Source of the DNA: Ectocarpus siliculosus
Taxonomy: Eukaryota; Sar; Phaeophyceae; Ectocarpales; Ectocarpaceae
Length of the DNA stretch: 64,000 bases
Assembly (NCBI GenBank): GCA_000310025.1
Contig: FN649758.1
Coordinates: 861,485 to 925,484, forward strand
Reading direction: 5' to 3'
A program made the translations under genes and the position numbers. This document shows, in pieces, positions 1 to 11,358 of the stretch. Numbering within the stretch: position 1 is the first letter of the stretch; each line of letters starts with the position of its first letter. The notes under the pieces were generated by a model. The model searched no databases, had not been told where the DNA came from, and saw only the letters and a list, made by a program, of their open reading frames with translations.

Positions 1-1
1 A

Positions 2-32
<31 letters not shown>

Positions 33-63
33 CTCCCCTGCCCGTCTCTCGCATTCCCGCCAG

Positions 64-406
64 TTCCTACTGGGAGTGCGAAGAGATAGGTCTGAGTAGT
101 TGCAATTCGACAAGGGGCTGGTGCGACTTGGGCTTGTCTATTGGCTTGGCGGGCGTGTTTGGACTTGCGGGAGCCTTGGCGGCTGGCTTCAGCTTTGCTA
201 GCTTTGGGTGCTTCGAGCGAAGCACCACTGGCATGAGGGCGGTGGTATGTACGGGCGTCGGTGGCATCCTTTGGTGCATGGTGTGGTCAGTCGGTGTCGT
301 GATTTGGGGGGGGTTGGATGGGGTAGTCTATGTCGGCATCATGTGGGGCGTCGGTTTCCTATTGGCGACCAACACCACCGGTTGTATCTTGTACGACAAG
401 GGTTGA
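64..406 (+). CDS. Last exon of a Cys-rich three-helix membrane protein (copy 1, 5' part outside window)
   Basis: This is the 3' exon of a paralog of the gene at 24765-26098. The C-tract and pyrimidine-rich run at 1-60 end in CCCGCCAG, the same acceptor as in the second copy. The exon then reads SYWECEEIGLSSC and RGWC, followed by three hydrophobic, glycine- and tryptophan-rich segments, and stops at TGA 404-406. Most differences from copy 2 are substitutions and the frame is open throughout, so this exon still looks functional. The rest of the gene (signal peptide and Cys repeats) must lie left of the window. I do not recognise the family. By analogy with copy 2, the protein has a secreted cysteine-rich domain held in a membrane by the C-terminal helices. 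Function is unknown. Confidence 0.6.
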
Positions 407-1635
407 CCGAAGTAAGACATTATAGCGTAGGCATGCCTTCATTTCAAAGCAACGTATAGGAGAGGCGCGTGGGCCTGGTGTAATACGTGGCCGTTGTGCA
501 CAGCATTGGCACTATGGGAATAAGGTGTAAGGTAGGCTGCAGCCTGTCTTTATTCAGTACATATGTAGAACGTCCAGAATTGTGTGCCCTTGCAATTGCC
601 TCACAATTGTATACGTCAGCAAATATGGATCTGTATTGGCTCAGCCACCGAGATACAAGTAGACCAGTCGCTGAAGCCCTATTCTGCGGTTGGCCAAGCC
701 CCAGAGTAGGAAAACAAGTAGGGTTCCTACAATAGTATCACATCTTGAATACGTGTGGCCCAAACGATAAGCATGGTGTTGCATTCATCTCTGCCTGTAA
801 CTTTTGTCTCAGCTTCCCAATATTGTATTCCGAACACATCGGTGTGGATGACGATGTGTTGAATTTGTGCTTGGATGAGCACAGGGGAACTTGTGTCCTC
901 AAGATGACACGAATATTCCAAGACTCGGTGCGTTGTGTGACCCAGGCTAGCGCGTAGAAACTACATCGAAAGGTGTAGAGCTGACGTTCAGAGCGAATGG
1001 CATGGGATGATAGTACAACACACGAAAATAAACCCACGTTTCCATTGGCCAACGGTTAACGAGTACAAATGAATGAACCACCACCGGCGACATAGAACAC
1101 GATCGCCTCATGTCCGCTCACGAACAATTCGGTTCCTTTCGAGTACCGACTGCGAAAATAGTACGAACGAACAGGTACCATGCAGTAAACGACTCATTGT
1201 GAGCCCCATTCTCGCTCCTCCTCCTGCCCGCAAACAAGGTCCTCAATCGAACCACATAAAATTACACTTGTCATCAATGCCCATCCACAGCTCGCACGCC
1301 TCAAGATGCAGAACATGGCGCCACAACTCACACGGTGCTTGTGGAGGCAAAGCCCTCGACGTTTCACGATTATTACCCACGGAACGTTGCTCGATCTGCA
1401 AGCACGAAGGTGCTGCAAACTACTGTAACAACGCTATTCATCACAAAGCAAAACGACGGGATCAAGCACCCATCTTCTCCGTTGTTTTCGCGGATCTCTC
1501 GCTGCCAGAAACACATACCACCCTCTGAAGTGCCTTCTGCCCAACAGCGATGTCCGAGTTTACGGGAAAAAAAAACAAAAACGCCTCTCGCCCTCATCGT
1601 TGCAGCCCCAACGGGACAGTTCTACCTCCCATCAC
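407..1635. other. 3' flank and intergenic DNA of the duplicated block, copy 1
   Basis: No convincing gene. Parts (about 410-560 and 1440-1640) align by eye with 26100-26250 and 26790-26940 of the second copy, so this is the convergent intergenic space between the membrane-protein gene and the thioredoxin copy. Open frames here do not agree between the two copies. Confidence 0.5.
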
Positions 1636-1906
1636 CTAGGCACTCAAAAAGAGGAGTGGCAGGGTGCCCGCATCCCGCAGGGGGGGTCGTGCAGGCATCT
1701 TGGGGCGGCCGCGGCGGGGGAGGTGGGGCGCAACCGTCCCTTCCCTGGCCAACGCCGCCCCCACCCAGGCAATATCGGAGTTGCTGTATGGCACAACGCC
1801 CTCCGTTCGCGTTATCTCATTGCCCTCCTTGAAGAGGACCACGGTTGGCACCCCGTTTATGCCGAACTTGTGCATCTGATTGGGGTACACACTTGTCTGT
1901 GTCGAT
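1636..1906 (-). pseudogene. Decayed last exon of thioredoxin y-like gene (copy 1)
   Basis: The - strand still reads HKFGINGVPTVVLFKEG, which matches KFGVNGLPTLVLFKEG in the intact exon at 26974-27282 and contains the cis-proline region of thioredoxins. The acceptor (CTCAG before ATCGACACAGAC) survives at about 1906, but the frame shifts just after IDTDK. The C-terminal helix and Ala/Pro-rich tail are also out of frame or degraded. The intron upstream is interrupted by a Copia element at 1985 and resumes at 13970. No exon carrying WCGPC was found for this copy. It is a dead duplicate of the gene at 26974-28738. Confidence 0.7.
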
Positions 1907-1984
1907 CTGAGTTGAATGCGACGAATGGAACGGGGCCACAGTTGGGAGGAAGGTCGAGACATGTTCACTCGAGGCCTTACTTCT

Positions 1985-2222
1985 TGTTGAGGCAACAACA
2001 CTGTCACTGCAGTTGCTGTACAGCTATTCCTTCAGCTGTGACTACAAAGTAGCTGGCATGTGATGCGAGGTTAGGTAGGCAAACACACAGAGTGATATTA
2101 TTATCCACACAGACGCCCAAGCTGTCTTCACCTGACGGTTACAGACTTGGCAACGCCTTCACAATACCGCATAAACCCATGCAGTAGAATAGAGTCGTTC
2201 TTGTACCGCAATTACTCCAACA
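1985..2222 (-). repeat. 3' LTR of Copia A
   Basis: 238-bp repeat matching 13732-13969, TGTTG at one end and CAACA at the other, next to target duplication CTTCT. Just inside it (2223-2310) the motif TGTCCTCTC occurs three times. On - this is a purine-rich GAGAGGACA, a plausible polypurine tract beside a 3' LTR. Confidence 0.93.
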
Positions 2223-2501
2223 TGTCCTCTCAAGAACTACGTCATTCTAGTAACAATGCATCAGATCCAATTCTCTCTCAATGTCCTCTCGAAAACAATA
2301 TCCATGTCCTCTCGAAACAATGCTATCTTAAGAACTTCTGACTCAATATCAATGGTTTTGCCTTTCTCAGCTGCGTTGCATCAGCAGCGATTTATTTTCC
2401 TTCGACACAAATCTCCCGAATTTTCTTCTAACATGTACACACACATACATACACTATCCAACCCTCAAGACATAAAGTCTGATTACGAAGAGGGGAGGTG
2501 A

Positions 2502-3998
2502 TCAAACTCCTAACAGCATGCCACGGGCGCGGAGAAACTCCGACGGGTTTAGCCCTTTCGTAAAAATGTCCGCTTTCTGAAGCGACGTCGATATTTGCTT
2601 CACGTCTACGACTCCATCAGCTACCAGCGACCTTACGTGGTGAAACTTTACGTCAATGTGCTTCGTCCTTGGGGTGATACGGAAGCTGCGAGTTAATTTT
2701 AGAGCTCCTGAGTTGTCCTCCCACACCACGGTTGCTTCTTCCTGAGTCTGATTTATGGTGTCCAGCAGGTGGCGGAAGTACTTGATGATGTTGCACCCCT
2801 TCGACAAAACCACGAACTCTGCTTCAACGGAAGAGGTCGCCACCACCGTCTGCTTGGATGATGTCCATTCCACCGGTCCACCAGCGAAGTACAACGCGAC
2901 TCCCGTGGTGGAGTAGCCCTTGTCTAGGTCGCCTGCAAAATCTGAGTCGACAAACGCCGTAATGACGTTTCCATCTCCGGCGTCCTCGCCGTAGCGTACA
3001 CCGATTGATATCGTACCTTTCAGGTACCTGAGTACGCGTTTGAGTTTCTGCATCGCCCTCGGACCTGGTTTCGCCATACTCCGCGTCAGAACCATCACGG
3101 AGTGAGTAATGTCGGGCCTTGTGCACCTGCTGAGATATAGAAGCGAGCCTGTGGCGGAGCGGAAATATGTGGTATCCTCCGCTGACAGCACCTCGTCCTC
3201 CAAGACGGACACCGGTCCAGCCTCAGACGGAGATGTCGTCGGACGCGCGTCGGCCATGCCGAACTTGTCCAACACTGCGTTGGTATACGCTTCCTGTTCT
3301 AAAAGAATTGTCCCTGCGGCTCTGTCTCGGCTGATTCCCATACCGAGTAGGAATCTGGCTCCTCCCAGGTCCACCGTTTCGAAACGCTCATTCAGCTGAT
3401 CGACTATGCTCAGCACTTTGTTCTTGCCCTCCCCGGTCAGCAGAATGTCATCCACATAAACGAGAAGGAGCACATCTCCGTCGTCCAGGATGTACAAGCA
3501 CGGTTCAGCGGTGCTCTCAACAAATCCGATCTTCAGGAGAAAGTCGTGCAGAGTGCCCCACCAGCCTTTTGGGGAAAAACGCAACCCGTAAAGCCATGCT
3601 TTGAGCTTCCAGACTTGCCTGGCTCTCCCGCTGTCGCACGAGAATCCTTCCGGGGGAATGACGTACACTGGTTTCGACCTCGGTTCCATCCTCGCGTGGA
3701 GGAACGCCGTCCTGATGTCGGCTTGGCGAAGAACAAGTCCATTCTTGGCAGCATGCGCAACTATCAGATGGACGGCTTGGAGAGACGCTACCGGTGCAGT
3801 ATTGTCTGTTCCGGTCTCAGCTTCGTGCAATCCTTGCACTACGATTGTCGATTTCTGTCGCACAGCGATGCCGGCCTCGTTGTACTTCCATTTGTAGATG
3901 TATTTTGACGGGATGATTTGAGCATCGCACGGGGGATCGACCCACTCATAAACGTCGTGGTCTAGCAAGGAGCGATTCTCCTCCTCCATGCTTTTCAT
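2502..3998 (-). CDS. Copia A reverse transcriptase and RNase H region
   Basis: 498-residue open frame. It starts with the usual Copia RT lead-in (WVDPPCDAQIIPSKYIYKWK) and has DIRTAFLHA, the YVDDILL catalytic motif of the polymerase and AWLYGLRFSPKGW. The RNase H part has TAFVDSDFAGD, SSVEAEFV and WEDNSGALKL, and it ends with KADIFTKGL near the C-terminus as in Copia polyproteins. The domain looks whole. It is part of a fossil element. Confidence 0.9.
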   Translation of the reverse strand: MKSMEEENRSLLDHDVYEWVDPPCDAQIIPSKYIYKWKYNEAGIAVRQKSTIVVQGLHEAETGTDNTAPVASLQAVHLIVAHAAKNGLVLRQADIRTAFLHARMEPRSKPVYVIPPEGFSCDSGRARQVWKLKAWLYGLRFSPKGWWGTLHDFLLKIGFVESTAEPCLYILDDGDVLLLVYVDDILLTGEGKNKVLSIVDQLNERFETVDLGGARFLLGMGISRDRAAGTILLEQEAYTNAVLDKFGMADARPTTSPSEAGPVSVLEDEVLSAEDTTYFRSATGSLLYLSRCTRPDITHSVMVLTRSMAKPGPRAMQKLKRVLRYLKGTISIGVRYGEDAGDGNVITAFVDSDFAGDLDKGYSTTGVALYFAGGPVEWTSSKQTVVATSSVEAEFVVLSKGCNIIKYFRHLLDTINQTQEEATVVWEDNSGALKLTRSFRITPRTKHIDVKFHHVRSLVADGVVDVKQISTSLQKADIFTKGLNPSEFLRARGMLLGV

Positions 3999-4034
3999 CC
4001 ATCCAACAGCATCTGGTCCGTTGACCGCTGCGCT

Positions 4035-5650
4035 TTAGTTCGGTGGATCGGCGGGCATGTATCCTAGTTGGCCAGGTATCCCTTGACCAAGGTTCCCGAT
4101 CTCACCTCCGATCACCAGCGCGTATTCCGTTTCGAACACCTGCTCCGTCGTAAACAGGTTCAGACGGTCCCGCGGCCTTGTCGTACGACCGCTTTTGCGC
4201 ACCGCGGGCGGTTCTTCGTCCGGTCCGTCGTTCGTTTCTGCCAGTTCTCGTTCCTCGTCTTTTGTCTCGGCCCCAGTGATGATGCCGGGCTGGAAAATCT
4301 GGCCTTGTTCGGGAAAAGGGTCAGACCCGTGCATGGGGCGAGCGACGTCGCGGGCATCTACCTCGCGGAATGACACTTCGGCAGAGTTTGTAATTTTGAG
4401 TGGTTCCGCCGGGTCCCATAGCCGCCACGTCTTGCTGGTTGTATTGTATCCCACCATGTAATACTTCTTGGCCCTGGCAGAAAACTTATCGTTTCGCGAG
4501 CGAGCTTCTACGTGTTTAAACGCTACAGACCCCCACTCATGCATGTGCTTCAAGCTGCCGAGTGGTTTGTCCTCCCAAACCTCAAGTGGTGCTTTGCCGT
4601 CCAGGACGTCAGTAGGTGTTCGGTTCTTGATGTAAATGGCGGCCTTCACGGCTTCCGCCCACAGTTGACGCGGTAGGTGCGGAGCTCCAAGCATGAGACT
4701 ACGTGCTGCACCGATGACGGTCCCGAAACCGCGTTCGGCGACAGCATTCCCTTGAGGGACGTACGGGGGGCTTGTCTCCACAGCGATCCCGAAGGACCGA
4801 CACATTGCTAAGAACCTACCCTTGAAGTCGGCTGCGCCATCGCAATGGATTTTCCCGATGCAGATGCCCTCGGGATCGGCGACTTCTTTAATCAGTGTTT
4901 CGAACGCGTCAGTCACTTCATCCTTTGTCTTCAGGGGAATGCCCCACCGCATGCGAGATTTATCGTCGGTGAACATTGCGATATGCTGACATCCGCTATA
5001 CGATGGCACACCATGTTTCCCCCACAGGTCGAGATGCATAAGCATCATTCGCGTCAGTGAACGGGCGCGGCCAACCGGGGGGTGACTCGCCTTCTTGCTT
5101 TTAGATACATCGCACACTTCGCAGTCACCTGGTTGAATGTTGGTGATGAACTTGATGCCGGTGCCTTCCTTATCCGAGAGCTGCTTCAGGGCGCGCGCAT
5201 TGCAATGTCCCATCCTCCGGTGCCAGACACCGGCATCGGTATCGGCACGGAAAACCAGCGGAGAACTAGGCAGGTCGAGATTCAGGTCGTCCAGGATGAG
5301 ATTCACGACGTACATTCGAGGCACCTCTGCTGTTGATATGGGGAAAGACAGGTTCCGGCTTCGCAGGGCTGGAGGTGCCGAGAGTAGATCCGTCTTCACC
5401 CCCTTCTCATCCAACGCTCCGACAGAAAATATGTTTGCTCCAAGGTCCCGCACAAGCAGAACCTCCAATTCTATCGGGACGGGTTGACCTTTGTCATTCT
5501 TGAGTTTGAACTTCAGCGTACCTTTCTTGGTGGCGCTGGATGTGCCGCACGAACCCTTGATGCGGACGTCGCAGTCAACCAAGTCGACTACATGTTGTGA
5601 GACTGGGCTCTCGCCGCTTACCATGTGTCCCGAAGCGGCGGTGTCGATGA
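4035..5650 (-). CDS. Copia A protease and integrase region
   Basis: The - strand shows the aspartic protease signature FIDTAASGH at the upstream end. Next come a GAG-pre-integrase zinc region (WHRRMGHCNARAL, CEVCDVSKSKK) and a DDE integrase core with HLDLWGKHG, FTDDKSRMRWG and an ERGFGTVIGAARSLM block. A KNRTPTDVL segment and a C-terminal acidic linker follow. This order matches Ty1/copia. The frame is interrupted upstream by the nested element starting at 5653. Confidence 0.88.
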
Positions 5651-5652
5651 AC

Positions 5653-5915
5653 AGGAAGGTTTGTTCGTCGAAGCAGATAGAATAAACTGGTGTTTATTTT
5701 GTAACAGTCGAATTAGAATTTGGCTTCATTTTCTACCGGAAACCCAGGGTCACGGTGTTTGGAATTATTAGTCTATAGTTGGGGGTGTCATTCCGTGATC
5801 GAGTCCACGCAGGGGCTGTAGCAAAGTCGGGTAACGTGTGACAGCTACAGAGCGCGTGAAGCAACGGAAGGACAGCAGCAGCCGCCTAACGCAGTAGCGG
5901 CGGCAGTTTAGAAAA
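5653..5915 (+). repeat. Split direct repeat A1 (left end of YR element)
   Basis: 263 bp from AGGAAGGTTTGTTCG to GTTTAGAAAA, repeated at 11597-11859 with no difference that I could find. Confidence 0.88.
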
Positions 5916-5970
5916 GGGCGGGACGGGACACGGCGCAAGCATTGGGGAAGTGACCAGCACGCGACTCTCC

Positions 5971-5978
5971 ATATAAAG
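5971..5978 (+). promoter_or_regulatory. Possible TATA box of the nested YR element
   Basis: ATATAAAG lies 56 bp inside the left repeat, upstream of all + strand ORFs of the element. This is position and motif only, with no other promoter evidence. Confidence 0.3.
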
Positions 5979-6160
5979 GTGTGTACTCGTGTCCAACATC
6001 CATCGTGTCGGCCGTGTTCCTATTCGCGTCCCGCTACTCTTGTGACCTCACCGCTGCGTGCATTTAGCACGAGGGGGGAGGGTGCAGTAAGATAAGCGGC
6101 GGCAAGCCAACGCAGTCTCGCTCGCCGCGCCGCTCAGATAGGTCCCTTCCCAAACATGGG

Positions 6161-6250
6161 ATGCGGTTCATCCCAACCGAGACGTACTCTCGCTGAAGAA
6201 AAAAAATGCGGTTCGTCCCAACCAGATGTACTCTCTCTGAAGAAAAAATT
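6161..6250 (+). repeat. Two-copy 45-bp direct repeat inside YR element
   Basis: Units start at 6161 and 6206 with ATGCGGTTC and end in an A-run after CTGAAGAAAA. It lies in the non-coding leader of the nested element. Confidence 0.7.
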
Positions 6251-7054
6251 CAACGGCAAAAAGAAAGAGCGGGGCCTGTTGTATGGTCGCACGCTGACTT
6301 GTCGCGGTTGATAGCAGCCATTGTACTGCACGGGGTGGAGGAACCCTGCGGCATCGGACATAACCAATCGACCCGCGGCAGTAGGGCATGATGCTGTCAC
6401 GATTATGCACATGAGGCAGGTGCCTTGTTTTCTGTTTCCCCCGGCTTACTAGGGACTACTTGCCGGTACAATCTTGTCTGTGCCGCGCACAGAGGGCCCT
6501 ATAGCTGAAGGAATCGACGATAATATGCCCACTCACGTAAGCAATCGTCTCCACGGATGGTATTGACAAGTCCCCACTGATGGTATCGACAAGTCCCATG
6601 GCATACAAAGCGGCCGCATACGTAATCGGAAAGTGCATTCAACAGCATTCACGGGAACGGATAAAAGCAAAAACACATGCATGCGAGAGAAAGACTCAAA
6701 GAAAAAGACTGAAAAACAATGAAGACGAGAAAAAAAAAACGAGACAGCGAACTACGTGCTGTATGCATAAGGAAAAAGAAGATGAGAAAAAAATAGGGGG
6801 GGGAGGTGGATGTGACACGCGAGGTTCGAACTCGCGAGGAACGTCAGGTAGCGGTCCATGTGAGTGCATCACGGTCTCGAGGGGCATCACGTCAAATTTA
6901 TTGCCGCCGTGACACAAACCTTCTATAAGAATACGTCACGTCCATCGACGATTAAGCGACCAAAAACGCCCGGACAGCAATTGATGCATGCCAAAAACTC
7001 GTCAACCTGCCGTAGGATTGTCTATGCGGAAGTGATCTCAATGAAAATAAAAAA

Positions 7055-8835
7055 AACAAGGACACGCACCAGCACGGGACGCGCCAATAGTGGAAGCACT
7101 CGTCCGTGCTGTTGGCGAGTGGAAGTTAACCGATCTCAACGCAACGAAACACGAAGTCATACATGTATCAGCACGGGATGCGCCAATGAGTGGAAGCACC
7201 CGCGCTGTTGGCGAGTAGAGTTAACCGAATTCAACGCAGCGGTAGAAAAATACCACAAATCATGCATCAGTACGGGACGCGCCAATGAGTGGAAGCACCC
7301 GTGCTGCATATGTGATGTCAGCCTCAGCACGGGACGCGCCAATGAGTGGAAGCACTCGTGCGGTTGGTGAGTAGAGTTAACCGATCTCAAAAAGAAAGAA
7401 CAAAACGCCGTACATGTATCAGCACGGGACGCGCCAATGAGTGGAAGCACCCGCGCTGTTGGCGAGTAGAGTTAACCGAATTCAACGCAGCGGTAGAAAA
7501 ATACCACAAATCATGCATCAGTACGGGACGCGCCAATGAGTGGAAGCACCCGTGCTGCATATGTGATGTCAGCCTCAGCACGGGACGCGCCAATGAGTGG
7601 AAGCACTCGTGCTGTTGGCGAGTAGAGTTAACCGATCTCAAAAAGAAAGAACAAAACGCCGTACATGTATCAGCACGGGACGCGCCAATGAGTGGAAGCA
7701 CCCGCGCTGTTGGCGAGTAGAGTTAACCGAATTCAACGCAGCGGTAGGAAATACCACAAATCATGCATCAGTACGGGACGCGCCAATGAGTGGAAGCACC
7801 CGTGCTGCATATGTGTTGTCAGCCTCAGCACGGGACGCGCCAACGAGTGGAAGCACTCGTGCTGTTGGCGAGTAGAGTTAACCGATCTCAAAAAGAAAGA
7901 ACAAAACGCCGTACACGTATCAGCACGGGACGCACCAATGAGTGGAAGCACCCGCGCTGTTGGCGAGTAGAGTTAACCGAATTCAACGCAGCGGTAGGAA
8001 ATGCCACAAATCATGCATCAGTACGGGACGCGCCAATGAGTGGAAGCACCCGTGCTGTATATGTGTTGTCAGCCTCAGCACGGGACGCGCCAACGAGTGG
8101 AAGCACTCGTGCTGTTGGCGAGTAGAGTTAACCGATCTCAAAAAGAAAGAACAAAACGCCGTACACGTATTAGCACGGGACGCGCCAATGAGTGGACGCA
8201 CCCGTGCTGTTGGCGAGTAGAGTTAACCGAATTCAACGCATCGAAAACGAAGTCGTACACGTATCAGTACGGGACGCGCCAATGAGTGGAAGCACCCGTG
8301 CTGCATATGTGTTGTCAGTTTCAGCAAGGGACGCGCCAATGAGTGCTGTTGGCGAGTAGAGTTAACCGATCTCAAAAAGAAAGAACAAAAACGCCGTACA
8401 CGTATCAGTACGGGACGCGCCAATGAGTGGGCGCACCCGTGCTGTTGGGCGAGTAGAATTAACCGATCTCCACGCATCGAAAACGAAGTCATACACGTAT
8501 CAGTACGGGACGCGCCAATGAGTGGAAGCACCCGTGCTCATATGTGTTGTCAGTTTCAGCAAGGGACGCGCCAATGAGTGGAAGCACCCGCGCTGCGTAC
8601 AAGTATCATCAGTGCGGGTCGCGCCAATGAGTGGAAGCACCCGTGCTGCATATGTGTTGTCAGTTTCAGCGAGGGACGCGCCAATGAGTGGAAGCACCCG
8701 CGCTGTTGGCAAGTGGAGTTCACCGTATCCAACGCATCGAAAAAAAAAAAAAAACACGTATCAGCACGGGACGCGCCAATGAGTGGAAGCACCCGTGCCG
8801 ATGGCGAACCGGGGTTCACCGAATCCAAGAAAATA
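7055..8835 (+). repeat. Hairpin tandem repeat array, about 22 copies of a 39-nt unit in 251-bp higher-order units
   Basis: The core unit is CAGCACGGG, then 21 nt containing GCGCCAATGAGTGG, then CCCGTGCTG. The two 9-nt arms are perfect reverse complements, so every unit can fold into a stem-loop. Variants in the left arm (CAGTACGGG) and the right arm (CCCGCGCTG) keep most pairs. The units sit in a larger repeat of about 251 bp (starts near 7411, 7662, 7913 and 8162) with AGTAGAGTTAACCG spacers and degrade toward 8835. The array lies upstream of the gag-like region of the nested element. Its role is unknown. Short ORFs through the array only reflect the repeat. Confidence 0.9.
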
Positions 8836-9121
8836 TATATATAAAAAAAAAAAAAAGAGAAACCATCGCTAGTGTTCCAAAGAGAGAAGTATTCGGGATT
8901 GGTCGACGTCCGGTGACCGTAGCGTCAGCAGCAATAATCACTCCATTCAATCCACAGGCGTCGAGAATGAACTAACGCGAGCTCGCGATATAACAACGCG
9001 TCGTTCTGGGCCCGACGAAAACCCACGTCAGATAGTTTCGCCCGAAGATAGGATTTGTAGACCATTCTAACTGCAGATCCAGGCGCGCGATCGACTACGC
9101 CCACGATGAAGAGGAAAAGAA

Positions 9122-10069
9122 GTGTTCCCGCAACGCCGCCCTGACGCTCGCCCGCCGCCTGCCGCCGGTCCGCTGCTTATACGACTCCAACCGCGACCAG
9201 ATGCCGACACGGGCCTCCACGCGGAGCGGCAGGGCAGCGGCTGGGCAAGCAGGGCGAGGTCGGGCGGCGACACCTTCGACACCACGCACGAGAGGTCTAC
9301 CGCGCGATCGGTGGCGAGCTCGACGGCTCGCCCCTCGACGCGCAGCGGATCACGTACTCCCGCGAGGCGTCGAGCGGTATCCTCCTCGCGAGCGCCAGGG
9401 ACAGGCACCCGCGGCGACCCCCCCGCTGATGAGACTGAGCTCGCTTCTCTCCGCGGGCTGGTGGACGGCCTGAGGGAGGAGCTGCAGCGGAAGCGCGATG
9501 AGGCTGCCGGTGATCGCCAGCAGCTTCAAGCAACGATCGACGACCTGATCGCCACCCAAGCAGCAGGACCTGGCCTTCCGGGGGGGGGTGCAACTTGTGG
9601 GCACAACCGCCCCACCATCGGCCTCTCGGGCCCCCGCTACACCCAGCGCCGAGGCGGCTAAGGCTACGGCAAAGGATAGAGCGCGGATGTGGGGGGACCT
9701 CCGCCGGGTAAAAGCGTGGCTCATCCTGGGGCGGCCCCCGGCAGTTTCAAAACTGTCGCAGATGGAGTGGCAATCCTTGCTTCGCAAAGGCGTCCTGGTG
9801 ACAGAGAAAGTGGCGGCATCGCTCGACACGCTCGTGGTTACTGCTTCGCCTTCAACTCGTCGTCCGGTTGCCATGATCGTAACTGCCCACACATCCACGC
9901 CCAGAACCCTTCCCACGCTAGGCGCGGAGCGTCCGAAACTCCGGCAACCGGCGCGCGCGGCGTTGGCCACGGCAACGGGGGAGGGCGCGGAGGAGAGGCG
10001 CGCGCCGCTGGCGAGGGCGGCGCGAGACCCAAGGCCGCTGGCTTCTTCACCCACGGGAAAGACAAATAG
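9122..10069 (+). CDS. Gag-like region with CCCH zinc finger (YR element)
   Basis: GC-rich open stretches in the same phase as the recombinase that follows. The first part is Arg/Ala/Pro-rich with a possible short coiled coil (DGLREELQRKRDEAAGDRQQ). The second has GYCFAFNSSSGCHDRNCPHIH, a C-x8-C-x4-C-x3-H finger like the one near the end of gag-like proteins of DIRS elements, and then a Gly/Arg-rich tail ending FTHGKDK. It is a fossil with about one or two breaks. The assignment to gag rests on the finger and on its place upstream of the recombinase. Confidence 0.55.
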
Positions 10070-10162
10070 GGGTGCGGGCTCTCCCGCGTAGCGGGGGGGC
10101 CTACCTCGGATGGCAGCGCACCTGCGGCTAAATCGAACGGCAGCACGCCGGTCTACACGAGG

Positions 10163-11317
10163 TTGGCTCCAGGGCTATCAGCAGGTTCAGGACCTGGGAC
10201 AGGCAGGACGGGACTTTGTTACCGACGTCTTGGCATGCAGCTCGTCGAGCACTCAGTTGCGTCTTCGTCTAGAAGGACTTACACGTCAGGCTTCAACTCT
10301 TGGTGCACGTTTCGCAGGCTGACGGAGAAGCCCAAGTTCCTAGGGCAACGTGCCGGGGACCTTCATGTGTGGGAGTTGATAGACTTCGTAGCCTGGTGTT
10401 TCGAGTCTGAGGGTAATCTAGCGAGTACAATATCCGGAAAACTCACGGCTGTACAACATTTTCATAGGCTGGAAGCTTCTGTCGAGCTAGACTTGTCGTC
10501 TCTGATGTTGAAATGTGCGCTAAGGGGGATTGCGAGGAACCACGTGGCTGTGGGGACGGTACGCCGTGTGCGCCTGCCTGTGTCTTGGCGTATGCTGCTG
10601 GACGGGGAAAGCGCAAGCCAGAACTGGGGGGAAGGGGGCAGAGTGATGTGGCTGTGTCTGTGCTTGTCCTATCTCTTTATCACACGGTCTGATGAGGTGT
10701 TCGCGAATGATGCGGGCAGGGTGCATGAGGCACACTGTCTTACGAGGGCGGACGTAGCATTGTTTGCTGGCGAGACGCAATTAGTCTTTAGTCACTATCG
10801 TAGAGCAGACCGTGTCGAAATGAGGTTTAGAGGGCACAAGGCCGATCAAGAGCAGAAAGGAAACATACGGGTTCGTACGCGAGACGAAGTCACCGGACCG
10901 CAGTCAGGTGTGAGAGCACGCGGTGGCGCGGTGGCTCTTGTGGTGGAGCTGTTATCGTGTCATGCGACGTTCCCTGACTCCGCACCGTTGGCTTCGTACC
11001 GTAGTGGAAGAGCAGTGAGAGTAGTGAGGTATACTGCTGCCCTCCGTGCACTCAGAGAAGTGGTAGCGAGGTCGGGGCGTAACCCCCAGGAGTACGCGTT
11101 GCACTCGTTGCGAATTGGAGGCGCGACGGCTCTTGCATCGGGCGGAGACATCGCAGAACGAGTGATTCAGAGAGAAGGGAAGTGGAGGTCGGATGCATAC
11201 AAGCCGTACGCGCGAAACAATGTAGAGGATTCGCGGCGAGTGTCACGGAAACTTACAGACGGCAGTAGGATCGTATCGAGACAGCCGGGGGAGGGGACCG
11301 TCTGGGGGAACGGATAG
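10163..11317 (+). CDS. Tyrosine recombinase (YR) of the nested element
   Basis: 384-residue open frame. The N-terminal part has a core-binding-like segment (SSRRTYTSGFNSWCTF, then DFVAWCFESEG). The catalytic half shows the first arginine in LFITRSDEVF, the HxxR box in LHSLRIGGATALASGG, and the candidate nucleophile tyrosine in AYKPYARNN. These are the R-HxxR-Y residues of the phage-integrase/Crypton/DIRS recombinase fold. The HSLRIGGAT box resembles eukaryotic transposon YRs rather than bacterial integrases. The ORF looks whole. With the split direct repeats, this enzyme is the likely integrase of the element at 5653-12166. A Crypton origin is the alternative. Confidence 0.85.
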   Translation: MAPGLSAGSGPGTGRTGLCYRRLGMQLVEHSVASSSRRTYTSGFNSWCTFRRLTEKPKFLGQRAGDLHVWELIDFVAWCFESEGNLASTISGKLTAVQHFHRLEASVELDLSSLMLKCALRGIARNHVAVGTVRRVRLPVSWRMLLDGESASQNWGEGGRVMWLCLCLSYLFITRSDEVFANDAGRVHEAHCLTRADVALFAGETQLVFSHYRRADRVEMRFRGHKADQEQKGNIRVRTRDEVTGPQSGVRARGGAVALVVELLSCHATFPDSAPLASYRSGRAVRVVRYTAALRALREVVARSGRNPQEYALHSLRIGGATALASGGDIAERVIQREGKWRSDAYKPYARNNVEDSRRVSRKLTDGSRIVSRQPGEGTVWGNG

Positions 11318-11358
11318 TTGACTTATTCGGTAGTCGTCCAGAAACTGACCTCGATGTG

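Noticed and set aside
7055-8835. CRISPR-like array
   Set aside because: Units are joined by repeated, not unique, spacers, there is no cas gene, and the host is a eukaryote. It is a tandem repeat with higher-order structure.
9067-10054. Long - strand frames over 9.0-10.1 kb
   Set aside because: High-GC shadows of the + strand gag-like region. The zinc finger and the phase shared with the recombinase are on +.
10163-11317. Phage or prophage integrase
   Set aside because: The HSLRIGGAT box, the eukaryotic setting and the split direct repeats point to a DIRS/Crypton-type transposon, and no phage genes are nearby.
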